Shown here piece by piece: positions 59,320 to 64,000 of a stretch of DNA of 64,000 nucleotides; position 1 is the stretch's first letter, and every line of letters starts with the position of its first letter. This DNA is from Thermoleophilia bacterium. GTDB taxonomy: Bacteria > Actinomycetota > Thermoleophilia > UBA2241. The stretch covers positions 74,321 to 138,320 of the forward strand of contig JAWKKE010000006.1 in NCBI GenBank assembly GCA_041393415.1, read 5' to 3'. Made by a program: the position numbers and the translations under genes. The notes beneath the pieces are model-generated. The model searched no databases and was not told the origin of the DNA. It saw only the letters and a program-made list of their open reading frames with translations.

Positions 59320-60402
59320 TTGTGGACTCGCCTCGCGGCGAAGCGAGCACCGCTCTCGTTTCAACTCGAACTCACGGCGCGCTGCAATAACGACTGCCGC
59401 CACTGCTACATCAATCTCCCCGCTGGAGATCTGGCCGCACGCGCTCGTGAGCTCACGGCCGAGGAGATCTTCCGCATCGCCGACCAGGCGGTCGAGATGG
59501 GCGCTGTGTGGTGTCTTCTCACCGGCGGCGAACCCTTGCTGCGCGCCGACTTCGCCGAGATCTACCTGGGGCTCAAGCAGCGTGGTCTACTGCTGAGTCT
59601 GTTCACGAATGCCTGCCTCCTGGCCCCGGAGCACGTCGCGCTCCTGCGTCGCCACCCACCGCGAGACGTCGAAGTGAGCGTGTACGGAGCCAGCCGCGAA
59701 GCCTACGAGCGCGTCACCCGTCGGCGAGGGTCGTTCGCCGCCTTCACGCGTGGCCTCAACCTTCTGCTCGATGGCGGAGTCGACGTCCGCCTCAAAGCTG
59801 TAGCGATGCGCTCGAACATCGACGAGTTCCCGGCCATCGCAGCCTTCTGCCGAGATAGAACGAAGGACTACTACCGTTTCGACCCGTTGCTCCACCTGCG
59901 CTACGACCGTGACCCGGAACGCAACGCCGAGATCCGCGCGGAGCGACTCACACCCGCTGAGATCGTGGCTGTCGAGCGCGCCGACGGCGAACGCTTCGGC
60001 GCGCTCACGAGTGTCGGCGTAGAGGGAGCACGTACGGCGAACGACGGTTCTCCTCGCGAGAACGATCACCTCTTCCACTGCGGCGCGGGCACGTCGAGCT
60101 TCACGGTCGGCGCCGACGGAATGCTCCGCCTCTGCGGCGCTCTCGTACATCCCGGCACGACGTACAATCTCCGTGCCGGCTCTCTGCGCGAAGCTTGGCA
60201 AGAGTTCGTGCCGCGGGTGCGCGACCTGCGCGGCACGAACCAGCTCTTCCTCCAGAGGTGCCGGCAGTGCGACATCATCGATCTCTGCCAATGGTGCCCG
60301 GCGCACGCCGACCTCGAAAGCGGTGCGATGGACGAATGGGCAGACTATTTCTGCGCCGTCGCACACGCTCGTGCCGCCGCGCTCGCCGTGCCGTTGGCGT
60401 GA
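59320..60402 (+). CDS. Radical SAM/SPASM peptide-modifying enzyme 2
   Basis: The 360-residue enzyme has cluster CNNDCRHC (Cys22/26/29), LLTGGEPLLRADF and a C-terminal SPASM region: FHCGAGTSSFTVGADGMLRL then CGALVHPG, QRCRQCDIIDLCQWCPAHAD, FCAVAHARA. It closely parallels enzyme 1 in layout. The only in-frame start is TTG 59320 with no ribosome site; the frame is open upstream for about 70 codons, and EIRRREIQDHPLWTRLAAK reads as real protein, so translation may begin earlier at a non-standard codon. Overlaps the nucleotidyltransferase by four bases (GTGA). Confidence 0.88.
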   Translation: MWTRLAAKRAPLSFQLELTARCNNDCRHCYINLPAGDLAARARELTAEEIFRIADQAVEMGAVWCLLTGGEPLLRADFAEIYLGLKQRGLLLSLFTNACLLAPEHVALLRRHPPRDVEVSVYGASREAYERVTRRRGSFAAFTRGLNLLLDGGVDVRLKAVAMRSNIDEFPAIAAFCRDRTKDYYRFDPLLHLRYDRDPERNAEIRAERLTPAEIVAVERADGERFGALTSVGVEGARTANDGSPRENDHLFHCGAGTSSFTVGADGMLRLCGALVHPGTTYNLRAGSLREAWQEFVPRVRDLRGTNQLFLQRCRQCDIIDLCQWCPAHADLESGAMDEWADYFCAVAHARAAALAVPLA

Positions 60403-61583
60403 GCGCCGCAGCCGCCCGCCGCCTGACCCCCGAGCTCGAGGCGCTCCTCGTCTGCGCCCAGTGGGTCATCGACCCCGCGCAGACGCCACGCTTTCGTTCC
60501 GCCCTCGGTCGCTGCGCATCGCCGCAGCTTCTCTGCCGCACCGCAATCGCGCACGGCATGACAGGACACCTCCGCGCCGCGCTCCGAACAGCGCCCGAGC
60601 TGCAGGACACGCCCTTGGCAACAACGGTCGCAAAGGTCGCCGCATCGGCCGCCCGTCGCGGTTTGCGCCAGTCTGCGGTCTTGCTCCGCCTGATCGACAA
60701 GTTAGCCGGAAGCGGCATCGAGGCCATGCCGATCAAAGGGCCGGCCTGGGCAGAAGCGCTCTACGGGGATGTCGCGCTGCGCAACTGGTCCGATCTCGAC
60801 ATCCTGGTCCGCTACGCGGATGTTCCCCGAGCACGCGCAATCCTGCTGGACGAAGGCTTTCACGACGCCAGCTCGTTCAACGAACGCTTCCTCGCCCGCG
60901 AGCACCGCGGCCAAGGGGAACTGCACTTCGCATCGGCGAAACCGGTACACCTCGATCTGCACTGGGAAGTCGGCGTCGCGTATCGCGGTCGAGGGCTGCC
61001 GGCACAACATTTCCTCGCCCGCTCCGTACCTCGCATCCTTCTGCAGCGCCCGATCTTGGGACCGTCCGCCGCCGACCTGGCGCTTCTCACCTGCATCAAC
61101 GGCAGTCGTGATCGCTGGAACAAGATCGAGTCCCTCCTAGCGCTCGGCGTGCAGATTCGCGACCTGCCCCACGACGCGTGGAGCGACATCCTCGCCGGCG
61201 CTCGCGAGGTCGGCTGCGCACGACGCGTCGTGATCGGCGTCACGCACGTCTCTCGCGCACTCGGCCTCGACCTGCCGCCGGCGATTGCAGCCGCGATCGC
61301 CGGCGACCCCGTTGGGAGGCTCCTCGTGTGCGCGCTCTCCCCCGACACACTCGACACGCAGAGTGACGACAACGGCAGGCGCGAGATAGCCGACCTGCTG
61401 TGGAAGTTCGCGACCGAGGACTCGCTGTGGCGCACGCTGGAGAATTTGGGCGTGCGCCTGCTCCACCCCGGCCTCGGTGAATGGCAGGTCGTGGAGCTGC
61501 GGCCATCGCTCCACTGGCTCTACTTCGCGCTGCGACCGCTGCGCCTGACCGTCAAGTGGAGTCGGCGCCTGCTCATCGGCTAG
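60399..61583 (+). CDS. NTP_transf_5-type nucleotidyltransferase of the RiPP cassette
   Basis: The 394-residue protein has the nucleotidyltransferase core IKGPAWAEALYGDVALRNWS followed by DLDILV: Lys113 and the DxD pair Asp132/Asp134, a combination typical of PF14907, found in many lasso and other RiPP loci. The rest is helical with LHFASAKPVHLDLHWEV and SAADLALLTCINGSRDRW. It overlaps the second radical SAM gene (GTGA) and ends the plus-strand arm, 15 bases from the convergent pirin gene. Its target (peptide, lipid or antibiotic-like nucleotidylation) is unknown. Confidence 0.87.
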   Translation: MSAAAARRLTPELEALLVCAQWVIDPAQTPRFRSALGRCASPQLLCRTAIAHGMTGHLRAALRTAPELQDTPLATTVAKVAASAARRGLRQSAVLLRLIDKLAGSGIEAMPIKGPAWAEALYGDVALRNWSDLDILVRYADVPRARAILLDEGFHDASSFNERFLAREHRGQGELHFASAKPVHLDLHWEVGVAYRGRGLPAQHFLARSVPRILLQRPILGPSAADLALLTCINGSRDRWNKIESLLALGVQIRDLPHDAWSDILAGAREVGCARRVVIGVTHVSRALGLDLPPAIAAAIAGDPVGRLLVCALSPDTLDTQSDDNGRREIADLLWKFATEDSLWRTLENLGVRLLHPGLGEWQVVELRPSLHWLYFALRPLRLTVKWSRRLLIG

Positions 61584-61598
61584 CCGCAGCGCGCCGGC

Positions 61599-62474
61599 TC
61601 ATCCCGCAGAACCCGCCGGCCCATGCTTGACGAACGTGCCGGCGTCGAGTTCGCGCCACGCGCTGTCGAGCTCATCGCGGGTGTTCATGACGATGGGACC
61701 GCGCCACGCGATCGGCTCCCGTAGCGGGCGACCACCCACCAGAAGGAAGCGCGCACCACCCTGGCCGGCGGCGACGCGGACGAGGTCACCCTCGCCCGTG
61801 AGCACCACACTGCCGGGGTCGGCGACGATCGGTTCTCGCTGCTCGCCGAACCTCGCCGCGCCAGAGAACAGGTAGGCAAACACCGTGTGACCGAAGGCCG
61901 TGGGATGCTCCCACACAACTCCCGGATCGAGTGTGACATCGAGGTACTCGGGATCGATCACGATGTCTCGCACCGGCCCCGTGGTACCCCCGACCCGCCC
62001 GGCGATCACTCGCACGTGGACGCCGTCGACCGCATGTGTCGGAATCTGCGCCGCGGCGATGCCGCAGTACCGCGGATCGATCATCTTGTCGGCGGCGGGC
62101 AGATTTGCCCAGAGTTGAAACCCGCCCATTCGCCCGTTGCTCTCTCCGCGCGGCATCTCCTGATGGATGATTCCGCTGCCGGCCGTCATCCATTGCACAT
62201 CGCCGGCTCCGATGGTGCCCTGATTGCCCATGGAATCGCCGTGATCGACCTCGCCCTCGAGAACATACGTGATCGTCTCGATGCCGCGGTGCGGGTGCCA
62301 TGGAAACCCTGCGCGGTAGAGGGAGGGGTCGTCGCCGCGAAAGTCGTCGAGCAGCAAGAACGGGTCGAACTCGCGCTCTAGGCCGAAACCAAAGGCGCGC
62401 CGCAGATGGACGCCGGCGCCCTCAACCGTCGGCCGACCGGGAGCGACAAACGTGACTTCGCGGATGGCAGGCAT
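61599..62474 (-). CDS. Pirin family protein
   Basis: The 291-residue bicupin has FDPFLLLDDFRGDDPS, FPWHPHRGIETITYVLEGEV, the iron-site HxH of the family, and WMTAGSGIIHQEMPRG. Pirins include quercetin dioxygenase-like enzymes and redox regulators. Start ATG 62474 follows GGAGGTCG. It converges on the nucleotidyltransferase gene and probably has no link to the RiPP system. Confidence 0.92.
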   Translation of the reverse strand: MPAIREVTFVAPGRPTVEGAGVHLRRAFGFGLEREFDPFLLLDDFRGDDPSLYRAGFPWHPHRGIETITYVLEGEVDHGDSMGNQGTIGAGDVQWMTAGSGIIHQEMPRGESNGRMGGFQLWANLPAADKMIDPRYCGIAAAQIPTHAVDGVHVRVIAGRVGGTTGPVRDIVIDPEYLDVTLDPGVVWEHPTAFGHTVFAYLFSGAARFGEQREPIVADPGSVVLTGEGDLVRVAAGQGGARFLLVGGRPLREPIAWRGPIVMNTRDELDSAWRELDAGTFVKHGPAGSAG

Positions 62475-62504
62475 CGCGACCTCCTTGTCGTTGCGTCGCA
62501 GGCA

Positions 62505-63293
62505 TCAGCCGAAGCGCACGCAGCGCATCGACATCGCCGCCATCTCGATTGCCGCGTAGGGAAACGAGACGGCGTCGTCCCGCGTACTCATGGCCGCCGC
62601 GTAGAGAAGCGGCAGATAGTGGTCGGTGGTAGGCACCGAGAGTCGCGCGGCGCGGCCCGCGGCCATGTAGTCCACGAGCCGCTCACGATCTCTCCTCTCC
62701 ACGGCTTCGGCGACCCAAGCGTCGAACTCCTCCGCCCATGGCTCGGGGACGGCGTTCGGCGCCCAACTCACACCGGCGAAGCTGTGCACAATGTTGCCGC
62801 TGCCGACGACCAGCACGCCCCGATCGCGCAACGGCGCGAGACGGCGCCCGATGTCCCAATGCGCAGCGGGCGAGGCGACCATGTCGAGCGACAGCTCGAA
62901 GACGGGCACGTCGGCCGCCGACCACAGATGACGCAGAATCGCCCATGCGGCGTGATCGAGACCCCACTCGTCGTCGGCCTCGATCTCCGGCACCATCTCG
63001 CGTACGAGAGCCGCGCTGCCCGGCGCTCCCGGTGCCGGGTACTGAATGTCGTAGAGCTCCCGGGGGAACCCGCCGAAGTCGTGGATCGTGCGCGGCATTG
63101 CCGCCGTCAGAACATGAGTACTCCCGCGCGTGAGCCAGTGCGCCGAGATCACGAGCACCGCGTCGGGGCGTGGCAGCGCCGCCGCCAACTTGCGCAGAGC
63201 GCGCGTGAAGCTGTTGTCGGCCAGAGCGTTCATGGGATTGCCGTGAGCCAAGAAGAGCACCGGCAAACGTGGCGTGGACCTCGTCGCAGGCAT
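62505..63293 (-). CDS. DODA-type extradiol ring-cleavage dioxygenase (LigB family)
   Basis: The 262-residue protein has the iron-site histidines in LFLAHGNPMNAL, LVISAHWLTRGS and TDHYLPLLYAA, with VGSGNIVHSF. These fit the 4,5-DOPA-dioxygenase-like (LigB) family, which handles aromatic diols; in an anaerobe it may work microaerobically or on another substrate. ATG 63291-63293 with GGAG eight bases upstream; a longer frame lacks a site. Confidence 0.9.
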   Translation of the reverse strand: MPATRSTPRLPVLFLAHGNPMNALADNSFTRALRKLAAALPRPDAVLVISAHWLTRGSTHVLTAAMPRTIHDFGGFPRELYDIQYPAPGAPGSAALVREMVPEIEADDEWGLDHAAWAILRHLWSAADVPVFELSLDMVASPAAHWDIGRRLAPLRDRGVLVVGSGNIVHSFAGVSWAPNAVPEPWAEEFDAWVAEAVERRDRERLVDYMAAGRAARLSVPTTDHYLPLLYAAAMSTRDDAVSFPYAAIEMAAMSMRCVRFG

Positions 63294-63469
63294 ATGCGTT
63301 CTCCATCTCAATTCCGTGCGCACGTATGTACCCGGGCTCCGCCGCACGGCAACACACCCGACAACCTACGGCGGCCGAGGCGCACAGCCCGCCCGTCTCC
63401 GCGCCCCAACCGCCGCCCTCCGTCACCATGCGGTGACGCGTACGGCCGCGGCATGCCGCGTGGCACAAC

Positions 63470-63868
63470 TCACATCGTCGCGAGACTGATGATGTTGCCC
63501 TCGGTGTCTTTGAACCACGCCGCCTTCATTCCCTCGAAGGTAGCCACGCCGTGGTCGGTCTTGAGTCCGATCTCGGGAAGGTCGTACTCCTCGAAGACCA
63601 CACCCCTGTCGCGCAGTGCGCCGACGACATCCTCGAACACCTCGGGCGTAATCCCAAACCCGAGCGTCGTGTTCTCAGGCGCCGGCATACCAGGTCGCTC
63701 GTAGATCATGATGGTGCTTCCCTTGCCGGCGGAGAACACCGCCTCGCGTGCGGGACCGGCCTGGTCCTCACGCTTGAGGCCAAGGGTCGTGGAGTAGAAG
63801 TCAGCGGCCCTTTCCAGGTTGTCTGCCCGCAGAACGGCCGCAACCGGGAAGTCGCCCAAGGTGGCCAT
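63470..63868 (-). CDS. VOC superfamily (glyoxalase/dioxygenase fold) protein
   Basis: The 132-residue protein has AAVLRADNLERAADFYSTTL, GLKREDQAGPA, NTTLGFGITPEVFEDVVGAL, VFEEYDLPEIGLKTDHGV and a final FKDTEGNIISLATM. This matches VOC proteins annotated as glyoxalase/bleomycin-resistance-like; metal ligands and substrate cannot be fixed by eye. GGAGG before ATG 63868. The last 130 bases of the window beyond it show nothing recognisable. Confidence 0.9.
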   Translation of the reverse strand: MATLGDFPVAAVLRADNLERAADFYSTTLGLKREDQAGPAREAVFSAGKGSTIMIYERPGMPAPENTTLGFGITPEVFEDVVGALRDRGVVFEEYDLPEIGLKTDHGVATFEGMKAAWFKDTEGNIISLATM

Positions 63869-64000
63869 GATGTCCGCCTCCTCTCAGGCGCGCCGTACAG
63901 ACGCGCGCATTGCTACATGATGTGTGTTCCCACCTGTAAACAGCACCGAGCGATCTCGCAACGCTGCCCGCCGTCCCGACCGCTGTTCAAGGCGCTCACA

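Noticed and set aside
60195..60398. N-terminal extension of the nucleotidyltransferase frame from 60195
   Set aside because: It overlaps the second radical SAM gene in another frame, is Arg-rich, and the GTG at 60399 forms a normal GTGA coupling.
56601..61583. Lasso-peptide biosynthesis
   Set aside because: Kinase and nucleotidyltransferase fit, but there is no asparagine-synthetase-like cyclase or B1/B2 pair, and the precursor lacks a clear lasso core ring acid.

Overview
The window looks like chromosome from a high-GC, anaerobic member of the Actinomycetota. Three things suggest this. The fhaA-fhaB-pstP-rodA-pbpA division/kinase operon (positions 1-6156) is an actinobacterial hallmark. GTG starts are frequent. 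A bacterial-type carbonyl dehydrogenase/acetyl-CoA synthase operon sits beside ferredoxin-dependent 2-oxoacid oxidation genes. A deep anaerobic class (Coriobacteriia, Geothermincolia or Aquicultoria-like) would fit, but I cannot place it further from sequence alone. No insertion sequence, prophage or CRISPR array was seen.

Layout: 1-6156 (minus) is the Ser/Thr kinase, FHA, phosphatase, RodA and PBP operon. 6229-14094 holds tRNA-Leu, a membrane protein, a DUF4446 protein, prephenate dehydratase, an arginase-like protein, an L,D-transpeptidase, an M20 peptidase, serS and tRNA-Ser. 15077-23419 is a near mirror-image locus: AMP-forming CoA ligase and HTH-cupin regulator on the left, a 2-oxoacid:ferredoxin oxidoreductase operon in the middle, and a second HTH-cupin and CoA ligase on the right. 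23471-33779 is a mixed region: an ACT-ACT-metallo-beta-lactamase fusion, an amidohydrolase, a CopB-type ATPase, an AI-2E family transporter broken by an in-frame TAG, small stress-type genes and a DEAD-box helicase. 34026-44886 is the Wood-Ljungdahl carbonyl-branch operon (HMA-like gene, cooS, acsB, acsD, acsC, RACo-like activator, cooC, acsE), closed by an extreme G14/C14 hairpin. 44966-53257 contains four tRNA genes, a DUF4956/VTC/lipoprotein operon, YugP-like peptidase, tadA, a dipeptidase and an ion channel. 61599-63868 has pirin, DODA-type dioxygenase and VOC genes.

The most interesting region is 53726-61583, a compact cassette for a ribosomally made, radical-SAM-modified peptide (RiPP). 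A minus-strand arm encodes a PqqD-like recognition protein, an S26B-like (Ser/His) peptidase and an ABC exporter with no C39 domain. A divergent plus-strand arm encodes an HprK-like kinase, a radical SAM/SPASM enzyme, two short 56-residue genes missed by ordinary ORF calling, a second radical SAM/SPASM enzyme and an NTP_transf_5-type nucleotidyltransferase. The two small peptides share a leader-like block (tryptophan, LI-L-R, PEEAVL, CK) and differ in their Cys/Gly/Pro-rich C-terminal parts, which is what precursor peptides look like. The gene content recalls the SynChlorMet-type and HprK/NTP_transf_5-containing RiPP cassettes, but no lasso cyclase is present.

A second thread is translation: serS and all four serine isoacceptor tRNAs (UGA, GCU, GGA, CGA), plus tRNA-Arg(ACG) and the TadA deaminase that would act on it, lie within about 40 kb.
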